Below, piece after piece: positions 25,894 to 34,148 of a stretch of 64,000 bases of DNA. Position 1 is the stretch's first letter, and the number at the start of each line of letters is the position of its first letter. Below the pieces are notes generated by a model. The model did not search any database. It saw nothing but the letters and a program-made list of their open reading frames with translations, and was not told the origin of the DNA. A program made the position numbers and the translations under genes. This stretch comes from Streptomyces sp. NBC_00683 (GTDB lineage Bacteria > Actinomycetota > Actinomycetes > Streptomycetales > Streptomycetaceae), in assembly GCF_036226745.1 (NCBI RefSeq), contig NZ_CP109013.1:5022001-5086000 (forward strand), written 5' to 3'.

Positions 25894-26651
25894 ATGGGCG
25901 CCGGCCACGCACACAAGCTCTACCGGCACGGGCACTCACCGGTCCACGACCTCCCCCCGCACTGCAAGCTCGCCGCCGTCCTGTGCTTCGTCGTGGTCGT
26001 CGTCTCCACCCCGCGCGAGGCCGTGTGGGCCTTCGCCCTGTACGCGGTCCTGCTCGGCGTCGTCGCGGGCCTGGCCCGGATCTCCGCCGGGTTCCTGCTG
26101 AAGCGGCTGGCCATCGAAGTGCCGTTCGTGGCGTTCGCGCTGCTGATGCCGTTCGTGGTGCCCGGCGAGCAGACCGAGCTCCTCGGCGTCTCCGTCAGCG
26201 TGCCCGGCCTCTGGGGCGCCTGGAACGTCCTCGCCAAGGGCACCCTCGGCGTGGCGGCCTCGGTCATCCTGGCCTCCACCACCGAGCTGCGCTCCCTGCT
26301 GCTCGGGCTCCAGCGGCTCCGGCTGCCGCCGATGCTCGTCCAGATCGCCTCCTTCATGATCCGGTACGGCGATGTGATCACCGACGAGCTGCGGCGGATG
26401 TCGATCGCACGCCGCTCCCGCGGATTCGAGGCGAGCGGCATACGGCACTGGGGTGTCCTGGCCAAGACGGCCGGTGCCCTGTTCATCCGGTCCTACGAGC
26501 GCGGCGAACGGGTCCACCTCGCGATGGTCAGCCGCGGCTACACCGGCACCATGCCCGTCATCGACGAGGTGACCGCCTCCCGCACCCAGTGGGCGTACGC
26601 CTCGGCACTCCCCCTGATCGCCCTCGCCGTGTGTCTGCTGGGATGGACCGT

Positions 26652-26655
<4 letters not shown>
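25894..26655 (+). CDS. ECF transporter transmembrane component (CbiQ/NikQ)
   Basis: 253-aa T-component that couples the ATPase to the metal-binding subunit. Seen: HDLPPHCKLAAVLCFVVVVV at the start of the membrane domain, and the two coupling helices with the Ala-Arg-Gly type signatures (MSIARRSRGFEASG and AMVSRGYTGTMP). About five membrane segments. It starts at ATG 25894, one base after the previous stop, and overlaps the ATPase gene by 4 bp. It is complete and normal in length. Confidence 0.92.
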
Positions 26656-27419
<764 letters not shown>

Positions 27420-27472
27420 ACATGGGGTGACCCGCCAGCCGCCCGACCTGCGGCGGGATGCACCATGGGGGG

Positions 27473-28660
27473 ATGAGCGGGAGCGCGGGAGCAGGCGTGG
27501 ATGTACGGGGCACGGTGACGCCCGGGTTCGAGGCGGTACGGGATGCTTTCGTCCGTAACTTCGAACAGCGCGGGGAACGGGGAGCGGCCGTGGCCGTCTA
27601 CCGTCACGGGCGCAAGGTCGTGGATCTGTGGGCCGGTACGAGAGATGTCGACGGGGCCGAACCGTGGGCGGTCGACACCGTCCAGGTCGTCCGCTCGGCC
27701 GGAAAGGGCGTCGCCGCGGCCGTGCCGCTGCTGCTGCACCAGAGGGGCCAGGTGGACCTGGACGCCCCGGTCGGTACGTACTGGCCCGAGTTCAAGGCGA
27801 ACGGCAAGGAACGCGTCCTCGTACGCCATCTCCTCGCGCACCGCGCCGGACTCGCCGCACTCGACGGGACGCTGACGCCCGAGGAGGCCGCCGACGGGAC
27901 CTCCGGTCCGCGGGCGGTCGCCGCCCAGCGGCCCCTGTGGGAGCCCGGCACCGACCACGGGTACCACGCCCAGACCTACAGCTGGCTCATCGGTGAACTG
28001 GTGCGCAGGACCACCGGACGCACCATCGGCCGCTGGATCGCCGAGGAGATCGCCCGCCCGCTCGGCCTGGACTTCTGGTTCGGACTCCCGGCGGACGAGG
28101 CGCACCGGATCGGACGGATCGGCCCCGTCGAGCCGCCCGCGACCGAGCACAACGGGGGCGCCCTGCGCATGCGCCCCAAGCGTTCCGTGGTCGAGGCCTA
28201 CCGGGACCCCGCCACGCTCACCCGCCGTGCCTTCGGGGCCATCGACCCCTTCCCCGACGAGAACGACCCCGCCTACCGTGCGGCCGAACTGCCCGCGTCC
28301 AACGGTGTCGCCACCGCGCGCGGACTCGCCCGCTGCTACGCGGCGATGATCGGTGAGGTGGACGGCCACCGGCTGTTCGCCCCGGCCACGCTCACCCTCG
28401 CCCGCACCGAGGAGTCCGAGGGACCGGACCGGGTCCTGGTCGTCAACACCCGTTTCGGCCTCGGGTACATGCTGCACGGCACGGCCGCCCCGCTCCTGGC
28501 CCCCGGCTCCTTCGGCCACCCCGGCCGCGGCGGCTCGCTGGGCTTCGCCGACCCGGAATCGGGCATCGCGCTCGGCTATGTGACGAACGGCCTGCAGAAG
28601 GGAGTCACCGCCGACCCCCGTGCCCAGGCCCTGGTCAGGGCAGTACGTTCGGCTCTATGA
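27473..28660 (+). CDS. Serine hydrolase of the beta-lactamase/esterase (class C) fold
   Basis: 395-aa protein of the family that includes EstB-type esterases, DD-peptidases and class C beta-lactamases. The catalytic Ser-x-x-Lys is SAGK (in VQVVRSAGKGVAA, about residue 75) and YHAQTYSWLIGEL provides the tyrosine motif. No signal peptide is seen, so it is probably a cytosolic esterase and not a beta-lactamase. The start is ATG 27473 (MSGSAGAGVDV); the Gly-rich GGGGGG just before it is the likely ribosome binding site. It overlaps the next SDR gene by ATGA. Confidence 0.88.
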   Translation: MSGSAGAGVDVRGTVTPGFEAVRDAFVRNFEQRGERGAAVAVYRHGRKVVDLWAGTRDVDGAEPWAVDTVQVVRSAGKGVAAAVPLLLHQRGQVDLDAPVGTYWPEFKANGKERVLVRHLLAHRAGLAALDGTLTPEEAADGTSGPRAVAAQRPLWEPGTDHGYHAQTYSWLIGELVRRTTGRTIGRWIAEEIARPLGLDFWFGLPADEAHRIGRIGPVEPPATEHNGGALRMRPKRSVVEAYRDPATLTRRAFGAIDPFPDENDPAYRAAELPASNGVATARGLARCYAAMIGEVDGHRLFAPATLTLARTEESEGPDRVLVVNTRFGLGYMLHGTAAPLLAPGSFGHPGRGGSLGFADPESGIALGYVTNGLQKGVTADPRAQALVRAVRSAL

Positions 28661-29490
28661 CTTCTTCTCCCGCCGGTGCTTCCCCTGCCGCTCCTTCCGC
28701 TGCACGCTTCGACGGGTACGCCGTACTCCTCACGGGCGCCGGCCGGGGCATCGGCGCGGCCACGGCCCACCGGCTGGCGGCCGAGGGTGCGGCCGTACTC
28801 GTCACCGACCTGGACGCCGGCCGGGCCGCGCACACCGCGAAGGAGATAGGGGAACGGGGCGGCACCGCCGAGTCCCTGGCCTGCGACGTGGGCGACCGGG
28901 CCGCCGTCGAGGCGGCTGTCGCCCACGTGGTCACGGCCTTCGGCCGGCTCGACGTCCTGGTCAACAACGCCTACGCCAACCATGAGGACGCCCCCCTCTT
29001 CGAGGACGAGGCGGACGAATTCTGGGACCACACCCTCGACATCACCCTGACCGGCCCCTACCGCTGCTCCCGCGCCGCGCTGCCGCACCTGGTGGCGTCC
29101 GGGCGGGGCGCGATCGTCAACATCGGCTCGGTCAACGGGGAACAGGACTTCGGCGGCCACGCCTACAGCGCCGCCAAGGCGGGCCTGGCGAGCCTGACCC
29201 GGACGCTGGCCGGCCACGCGGGCCCGCGCGGGGTGCGCGTCAACCTCATCGCCCCGGGCACGATCCGCACGGAGGCCTGGGCCGGCCGCGACGCCGAACT
29301 GGAGCGGGCCAGCGCCCTCTACCCGCTCGGCCGGCTCGGCGCCCCGGACGACATCGCGTCCGCCGTCGCGTTCCTCGCCTCCCGCGACGCGTCCTGGATC
29401 ACGGGGACGACACTGCGGGTGGACGGCGGACTGCTCGGCGTCAACACAGGCTTCCGCAACGCGTTGTCGCAGGTCGGGGAAACTCGCTAG
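28657..29490 (+). CDS. SDR family oxidoreductase
   Basis: 277-aa classical short-chain dehydrogenase. Cofactor motif TGAGRGIG (about residues 26-33, preceded by a 20-residue Ala/Ser-rich lead), VTDLDAGR (acidic residue after beta2, which favours NAD over NADP), VLVNNAY, catalytic Ser in NIGSVNG, active-site YSAAK, and a C-terminal WITGTTLRVDGG. It is translationally coupled to the serine hydrolase upstream (4-bp overlap). The substrate is unknown. Confidence 0.9.
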   Translation: MTSSPAGASPAAPSAARFDGYAVLLTGAGRGIGAATAHRLAAEGAAVLVTDLDAGRAAHTAKEIGERGGTAESLACDVGDRAAVEAAVAHVVTAFGRLDVLVNNAYANHEDAPLFEDEADEFWDHTLDITLTGPYRCSRAALPHLVASGRGAIVNIGSVNGEQDFGGHAYSAAKAGLASLTRTLAGHAGPRGVRVNLIAPGTIRTEAWAGRDAELERASALYPLGRLGAPDDIASAVAFLASRDASWITGTTLRVDGGLLGVNTGFRNALSQVGETR

Positions 29491-29522
29491 CCGGGGCGCG
29501 AGCCGTGTCCTAACCTCCCTCG

Positions 29523-30017
29523 ATGATTGATCACGGATTCTCGGACCGGACCGGCCGGCGCGTCACCCTGCGCGAGGTGGACAGCGGCAACTGGCGTGCG
29601 GTCGCCGATGTGGCCCCCCTGGACAGCCAGCGCGACCACGTCCCCGCGCTGGCTGCCCGGTACCTCCTGCTGTCGATGCGCGAGGACACCTGGCACTCGC
29701 TGGCCGTCCACGCCGGCGACCCGGCGCTCGGGCATGTGATGTGGGCCCGGGACGACGACGGCTCGTACTGGATCGGCGGCATGCTGATCGACGGCCCCGA
29801 GCAGGGCAAGGGCATCGGGCGCGCGGTCATGCGCACGCTCACCGCCTGGCTCGCGGAACAGGACGGCTGCGAGGTCGTCCGGCTGTCGTACGCCCCGGGC
29901 AACACCGCCGCGGCAACGCTCTACACCTCTCTCGGCTTCCGGCCCACGGACGCCGTCGAGGACGACGAGGTGGTCGTCGAACTGCCCGCACGGGACGCGG
30001 TTGTCGGACCCGTGTGA
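29523..30017 (+). CDS. GNAT family N-acetyltransferase
   Basis: 164-aa GNAT protein. Acetyl-CoA binding loop in IDGPEQGKGIGRAVMRTLTA (about residues 89-108), followed by VVRLSYAPGNTAAATLYTSL and GF. It lies 33 bp after the SDR gene on the same strand and may be co-transcribed. The N-terminal block VTLREVDSGNWRAVADVAPL resembles the spermidine/diamine acetyltransferase group, though this is only a weak indication of substrate. Confidence 0.84.
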   Translation: MIDHGFSDRTGRRVTLREVDSGNWRAVADVAPLDSQRDHVPALAARYLLLSMREDTWHSLAVHAGDPALGHVMWARDDDGSYWIGGMLIDGPEQGKGIGRAVMRTLTAWLAEQDGCEVVRLSYAPGNTAAATLYTSLGFRPTDAVEDDEVVVELPARDAVVGPV

Positions 30018-30068
30018 CAGAGTGACCGGCCCTGGAGGAAGCGGTGCTGAAGACACGGGGTGACGTCG

Positions 30069-30665
30069 ATGGGTGACTTCTTCGAGCGGATCGTCGATCT
30101 GGAGGCGACCGGCGAGGAGGCCGGGCCGCTCGCCGCGCGGATGGTCGACTGGATGGTCGACCAGGGGCTGATCACCCGTGAGCTGTCCGGCGACGCGATG
30201 TACAGCATGAACGTGGACCTGGGCCATGTGCCCGGCCCCGACTGGGCGCGGGCCGTGGCCGACGCCTCCGACCCGACGTGGATCCCCGCCCCGGTGGCGG
30301 TCATCGTCGGCCGGGACTACCACGTCGGCGGACAGGGCGCGGACACCGCGGACTCGGCCACCTGCCCCCGGTGCGGGACGAGGACCGTGGTCATCGACTA
30401 CCCGGAGGAGTTCGAGCCGGACGAGGAGGTCTGGCAGCCGTTCAGGGACGGCATCAGGACCTGGAAGGAGACCGGCGAGGGCACAGCGCCCTGCTCCGCC
30501 TGCGGAGTCTCCTCGCCGGTCACCGAGTGGGACTTCGGGTCCGGATTCGACCTCGGCGCGCTCGCGTTCGACTTCTGGGGGTGGCCGCCGCTCAGCGTGC
30601 GCTTCCTCGCGGAGTTCCGGAGGGAGCTGGGCCACCGCACGGAGGAGCAGTCGGGGAAGTTCTGA
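30069..30665 (+). CDS. Hypothetical zinc-ribbon protein
   Basis: 198-aa acidic soluble protein (MGDFFERIVDLEATGEEAGP...). Two Cys pairs, CPRCG near residue 98 and CSACG near residue 142, could bind one zinc ion as a split ribbon. The C-terminal GFDLGALAFDFWGW segment is hydrophobic but too short and mixed for a membrane anchor. I do not recognise a function. The start is ATG 30069 with GGGG at 30057-30060; a GTG at 30060 would overlap its own ribosome binding site. Similar proteins occur in other Streptomyces (recalled). Confidence 0.75.
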   Translation: MGDFFERIVDLEATGEEAGPLAARMVDWMVDQGLITRELSGDAMYSMNVDLGHVPGPDWARAVADASDPTWIPAPVAVIVGRDYHVGGQGADTADSATCPRCGTRTVVIDYPEEFEPDEEVWQPFRDGIRTWKETGEGTAPCSACGVSSPVTEWDFGSGFDLGALAFDFWGWPPLSVRFLAEFRRELGHRTEEQSGKF

Positions 30666-30701
30666 GGCCGCCCCCGCCCCGCCCTGCTGCGTCTCCCCGG
30701 C

Positions 30702-31553
30702 TCAACTCGTGTGCAGCATGAGCCCGATGCCCACGACCATCAGCCCGGCGGCCGCGATCCGTGGGGCGCCGAAGCGTTCCTTGAAGAACAGCGTCCCTAT
30801 CGCGGCTCCCACGATGATCGAGGACTCCCGCAGCGCGGCGATCGGGGCGAGCGGAGCCTTCGTCTGCGCCCACAGGACGAGCGCGTACGCGGCGAAGGAC
30901 AGGCTCGCGCCCACCAGTCCACGCGCCATGAACGGGGAGAGCTGGGCGGCCAGTTCACCGCGCCGGCGCCAGTACGTGTACGCCGGGATCGCCACACCCT
31001 GCACGATCATCAGCCAGGCGATGTAGCCGAGCGGTGTCCCCGAGGCGCGCACCCCGACCCCGTCGACCGTCGTGTACCCGGCGATCGCCAGACCCGTCGC
31101 GAGGGCCGCCAGGACCGCGGGCCCGTGCGGCCGTCTGCCGGAACCGCGGATCCCCCACAGGGCCAGCCCGACGAGCCCCGCCGAGGCCACCGCGACGCCC
31201 GCGGTCGCCCAGGCGTCCGGGCGCTCACCGAGGAAGAGGGCGGCCAGGACCGTCACCACGAGGGGGGCCGTGCCCCGGGCGATCGGATACATCTGGCCGA
31301 AGTCGCCCAGCGTGAACGACCGCATCAGCAGCACCATGTACGCCACGTGCAGGCCCGCGGACAGGAACAGGTACGGCCAGGCCCCGGCCGCCGGGAGCGG
31401 CACGAAGCAGGCCACGAGAACCCCGATCAGCGCCCCGCCGCCGGAGATCAGGGTGAAGGACAGGAGCTGGTCGCGTATCGCGTGCGCGATCGCGTTCCAG
31501 CTGGCGTGCGTGATCGCGGCGGCCAGGACGGCCGCCGCCACCAGCGGGGTCAC
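30702..31553 (-). CDS. EamA/DMT family transporter
   Basis: 283-aa inner-membrane protein with ten hydrophobic segments in two EamA repeats (first repeat to about residue 135, second from 'AVLAALATGLAIAGYTTVDG'). The family exports or imports small metabolites such as amino acids; the substrate is unknown. The start is GTG 31553, and the stop of the ybaK remnant (TGA 31552-31550) overlaps this GTG. That is the footprint of an older ybaK-transporter operon now separated by the inserted DNA at 31643-33552. After the insertion the transporter probably depends on a new promoter. Confidence 0.88.
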   Translation of the reverse strand: MTPLVAAAVLAAAITHASWNAIAHAIRDQLLSFTLISGGGALIGVLVACFVPLPAAGAWPYLFLSAGLHVAYMVLLMRSFTLGDFGQMYPIARGTAPLVVTVLAALFLGERPDAWATAGVAVASAGLVGLALWGIRGSGRRPHGPAVLAALATGLAIAGYTTVDGVGVRASGTPLGYIAWLMIVQGVAIPAYTYWRRRGELAAQLSPFMARGLVGASLSFAAYALVLWAQTKAPLAPIAALRESSIIVGAAIGTLFFKERFGAPRIAAAGLMVVGIGLMLHTS

Positions 31554-31657
31554 GCGGTCCGCTCGCGCACGTCCACCAGCGTGCCGCCCGCGTACTCGAT
31601 CACGCGCTTCGGGTCGAGCGGGAAGACGGTGTGCGGGATGCCTTCGGCTGTGCTCAT
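31550..31657 (-). pseudogene. Remnant of the ybaK 3' end
   Basis: This short frame encodes the last 30 or so residues of YbaK (from PHTVFPLDPKR to VDVRERT-Ala, then TGA). It is the original chromosomal end of ybaK: its stop overlaps the transporter start, while the intact gene at 33546-34064 now ends in a second copy of the same sequence with Lys-TGA. By chance the remnant begins with an ATG (31657) and could be translated as a 35-aa peptide. Confidence 0.85.
31557..31642. repeat. Direct repeat (distal copy) of the ybaK 3' end, att-like
   Basis: 86 bp matching 33553-33638 with one mismatch (A at 31638 against G at 33634); the first 81 bp are identical. The offset between copies is 1996 bp. 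It marks the far end of a DNA segment inserted at the 3' end of ybaK. Confidence 0.9.
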
Positions 31658-31945
31658 GGTTCGCACGCTAGCGCAGTCATTTGGAGACCATGGGGCCGGT
31701 ACCCGGACCGCCATCCTGTCCGGGCTGTTGACCGAACAACAGTTCCCTCATTGCGAGACAAGGTAGCCCATCAGGCGAATTGCACTAAATCCGAGAATGG
31801 CAAATGTGAGATGCGTGGAATAGGGCGGAATGGGGTCGTTACCGGTCATCCATTGGTTCGACAGGTGGCGATGAAGAGCTTGCGGCCTGATGGTGGTGAT
31901 CGTTAAGATTGATCGACCAACTCGCGCTACGTTAAGGGATGATGA

Positions 31946-32383
31946 ATGAAGTTCTCTCGTGTTCGCATCGCAGCTGCACTTTCTGCTCCGCTTACTGTTG
32001 CTACTCTTTTTGTGGCGGCGCCCCAAGCGGCGGCGGCTACGGGAACCTCTTGTGATGTCAGTTCCGGTACCGGATGCCTAAGGCTTTTCTATAACAGCAA
32101 CAGAACCGGTTCCTACGTTTACTTTTACGGGAGTAACGTTTCCGACTTCGCGCCGTACACTTTCCTGGGTGCGGGTTCCGGGAAGGGTCTGGGTGTGAAG
32201 AATAACGCCGCCTCGGGGGACAACGTTTCACCGAACCCCACCACGATATTCTACAACAGCAATTACGGTGGATCCTGCGACACGCTCACGGACTACGCCA
32301 TCGCTTCTCAGTTGCATAACACGTACAACAATAACGCGTCCTTCAAGTTCAACTACACCTCGTCCTCCTGTTATAAATTCTGA
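31946..32383 (+). CDS. Secreted small protein, peptidase inhibitor I36-like
   Basis: 145-aa exported protein. The signal peptide (MKFSRVRIAAALSAPLTVAT..., cleavage near AAA-ATG) is followed by a 110-residue domain rich in Asn, Ser, Tyr and Gly with four or five cysteines (TSCDV, TGCLRLFYNSNRTGSY, FYNSNYGGSCDTL, SSSCYKF). The C-L-x-L-[FW]-x-[NY]-x-N pattern is that of the SMPI-like I36 family, known from Streptomyces metalloproteinase inhibitors. The start is ATG 31946 with AAGGGA upstream. Codons often end in A or T, unlike neighbouring genes, which fits recent acquisition with the inserted segment. Targets are unknown. Confidence 0.75.
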   Translation: MKFSRVRIAAALSAPLTVATLFVAAPQAAAATGTSCDVSSGTGCLRLFYNSNRTGSYVYFYGSNVSDFAPYTFLGAGSGKGLGVKNNAASGDNVSPNPTTIFYNSNYGGSCDTLTDYAIASQLHNTYNNNASFKFNYTSSSCYKF

Positions 32384-32392
32384 TGATTTCGC

Positions 32393-32440
32393 GGTGTAGC
32401 CATGCCCGCACCACCATCCTGGTGCGGGCATGGCTACGCC
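32393..32440. terminator. Long perfect hairpin after the I36-like gene
   Basis: An 18-bp perfect stem (32396-32413 with 32420-32437; arm begins GTAGCCATGCCCGCACCA) and a 6-nt loop, extendable by three more pairs with one wobble. It follows the I36-like stop by 12 bp. There is no T-run, but such stems stop transcription in Streptomyces. Confidence 0.85.
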
Positions 32441-32473
32441 ATGTCATGCTTCTGCGCACGGGAACGGCACTCG

Positions 32474-33403
32474 GTGAATAAGCATCAACTCTTCTTTGGA
32501 GACCGTCGACTGCTCGCGAGTGCAGCGACGGTGGCGTTTCTCGGCCTGCTCGCCGGTTGCGGTGATTCGCAGAGCGAACATACCGCCGACGGGTCCGAGG
32601 CCCACAGGCGGTCGAACGATTCCGCGAGTCCGTCCCCAGCGGTTACAGGCGATTACACATTTCGGCTCCCCATAGCGAAGTACTCCTATACGGAGGTGGA
32701 GGATGCCGTGATCAGGAGCGCGGAGGATGTGCTGACCGAGCAGTGCATGCGAGGGCTCGGTATGCCCTACCGGGCTGTCCCAATCCCCGAAACGTCCCGG
32801 GCGTCCGATCGAAGGTACGGGCTGTCGAGTGCGGACGACGCAGCCCGCTACGGCTACCACCTGCCGCCCGAGCCTTTGTTCGATCCGCATGAGGGCCTCA
32901 GCGCCGAGACGCTGTCAGCCCTGTACGGCAGATCTTCAGGCTCCACGGGAAATCCCGCACCGAAAGGGAAGGTCCCCCCGCGCGGCTGCCGAGGCCAAGC
33001 CGTCGAGGCATTGTCGTCGAAGCACCGATATACGGTCGGCGCGGAGATCGCGAGCGATATCGCCAACCGCAGTTACCAGGAATCCAGGCAGGACCGGCGG
33101 GTGCGGGCCGCCGTAAACCGGTGGTCATCGTGCATGGCCGAGCATAGCTACTCCTATCCCGACCCGATGGCTTCGTTGGGGGACAAGCGTTTCCTGGGAA
33201 AGGAGGTCACCAATCAGGAAATAGAGACCGCTCAGGCCGATCTCGACTGCAAGTCCAGGACCTGGCTGCTGCAGATCTGGTATTCGGTAGAGGCGGACAT
33301 CCAGAAGGACAGGATTGCCCAGCATTCCGAGGAGCTCGAGAAGCTCGAGAAGGCGCATGTCTCCAAAATCGCCGAGGCTCGGCAGATCACTTCGCAGGGC
33401 TGA
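32474..33403 (+). CDS. Putative lipoprotein inside the inserted segment
   Basis: 309-aa protein with a lipoprotein signal peptide (VNKHQLFFGDRRLLASAATV..., lipobox LLAGC at about residue 28), so it should be anchored outside the membrane. The body is charged, with Cys in EQCMRGLGM, RGCRGQA, SSCMAEH and DCKSRTW that may form disulfides, and a helical C-terminus. No family is recognised with confidence; the 'QCMRGLGMPY' and 'WSSCMAEHSY' words recall uncharacterised actinobacterial lipoproteins. The start is GTG 32474; the upstream ATG at 32402 lies inside the terminator hairpin and is rejected. Both genes of this segment encode exported proteins. Confidence 0.65.
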   Translation: MNKHQLFFGDRRLLASAATVAFLGLLAGCGDSQSEHTADGSEAHRRSNDSASPSPAVTGDYTFRLPIAKYSYTEVEDAVIRSAEDVLTEQCMRGLGMPYRAVPIPETSRASDRRYGLSSADDAARYGYHLPPEPLFDPHEGLSAETLSALYGRSSGSTGNPAPKGKVPPRGCRGQAVEALSSKHRYTVGAEIASDIANRSYQESRQDRRVRAAVNRWSSCMAEHSYSYPDPMASLGDKRFLGKEVTNQEIETAQADLDCKSRTWLLQIWYSVEADIQKDRIAQHSEELEKLEKAHVSKIAEARQITSQG

Positions 33404-33545
33404 CGTGACAGGACGCTTCAGCAAACGGGCGATGGTTCCAGGGCACAAGGCAGGCTCAGGACCCGGCTCGCAGCACGGTCGCCACCGCCTGTCCTGGCGC
33501 CCTGGCGTGTGTGTCGCGGCTATCAGGACGGCGACCGACGCACCG

Positions 33546-34064
33546 TCACTTCGTCCGCTCGCGCACGTCCACCAGCGTGCCGCCCGCGTACTCGATCACG
33601 CGCTTCGGGTCGAGCGGGAAGACGGTGTGCGGGGTGCCCGCCGCGGCCCACACCACCGCGTGGTCGAGCAGGCCGCGGTCGGCCAGTACCCGGGTCCTCG
33701 TGACGTGGCCGAAGGGCGGTACGCCGCCGATCGCGTACCCCGTGGTCTCCCGGACCAGGTCGGCCCCGGCCCGCTTGACCTTTCCGGCGCCCAGCTCGCT
33801 CCGTACGCGCTCGACGTCCACCCGGGACGAACCGTCCATGAGGACGAGGACCGGGGCGCCGTCCGCCTCGAAGATCAGCGACTTGACGATCTGGCTGAGC
33901 TCGCAGCCGATCGCCGTGGCGGCCTCGACCGCGGTGCGGGTGGCGTCGGGGAAGCGGCGTACCTCGACGTCGAGACCCAGCTCACGCAGGGCCTCGGCGA
34001 ACCGGGGGTGGGCGTCGGACGGGGTCGCGGTGGGGGTCATGTCGGATGTGCTCATGCCCGGCAC
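33546..34064 (-). CDS. ybaK: YbaK/EbsC family aminoacyl-tRNA deacylase
   Basis: 172-aa protein of the YbaK/ProX fold, which hydrolyses mischarged tRNA (typically Cys-tRNA-Pro) or related aminoacyl-tRNA. Seen: the invariant Lys in CELSQIVKSLIFEADG, GDG-like VLVLMDGSSRVD, and the GGVPPFGH loop. The length is normal. Its last 29 codons are the 86-bp sequence repeated at 31557-31642, so the gene was cut by an insertion and restored by the 3' end carried on the inserted DNA (now ending Thr-Lys-stop instead of Thr-Ala-stop). Confidence 0.9.
   Translation of the reverse strand: MPGMSTSDMTPTATPSDAHPRFAEALRELGLDVEVRRFPDATRTAVEAATAIGCELSQIVKSLIFEADGAPVLVLMDGSSRVDVERVRSELGAGKVKRAGADLVRETTGYAIGGVPPFGHVTRTRVLADRGLLDHAVVWAAAGTPHTVFPLDPKRVIEYAGGTLVDVRERTK
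33553..33638. repeat. Direct repeat (proximal copy) inside intact ybaK
   Basis: Partner of 31557-31642: 86 bp, one mismatch, same orientation. It forms the 3' end of the working ybaK gene. The DNA between the two copies (31643-33552) is the inserted segment. Confidence 0.9.
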
Positions 34065-34148
34065 GCTACTGAAAGGCCCGGCTCCCGCACCAGGCAGTTC
34101 CGGTCCGTCCCCGCCGGGGCGGGGACGGACCGGACGACTGAGGCCCGG

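Noticed and set aside
27473..28660. Beta-lactamase resistance gene
   Set aside because: The SxxK and Tyr motifs fit esterase-like members equally well and there is no signal peptide, so a resistance role is not supported.
32402..32473. ATG 32402 as start of the lipoprotein gene
   Set aside because: It lies inside a perfect terminator hairpin and would put a Cys/Trp-rich stretch before the signal peptide; GTG 32474 gives a standard lipoprotein signal.
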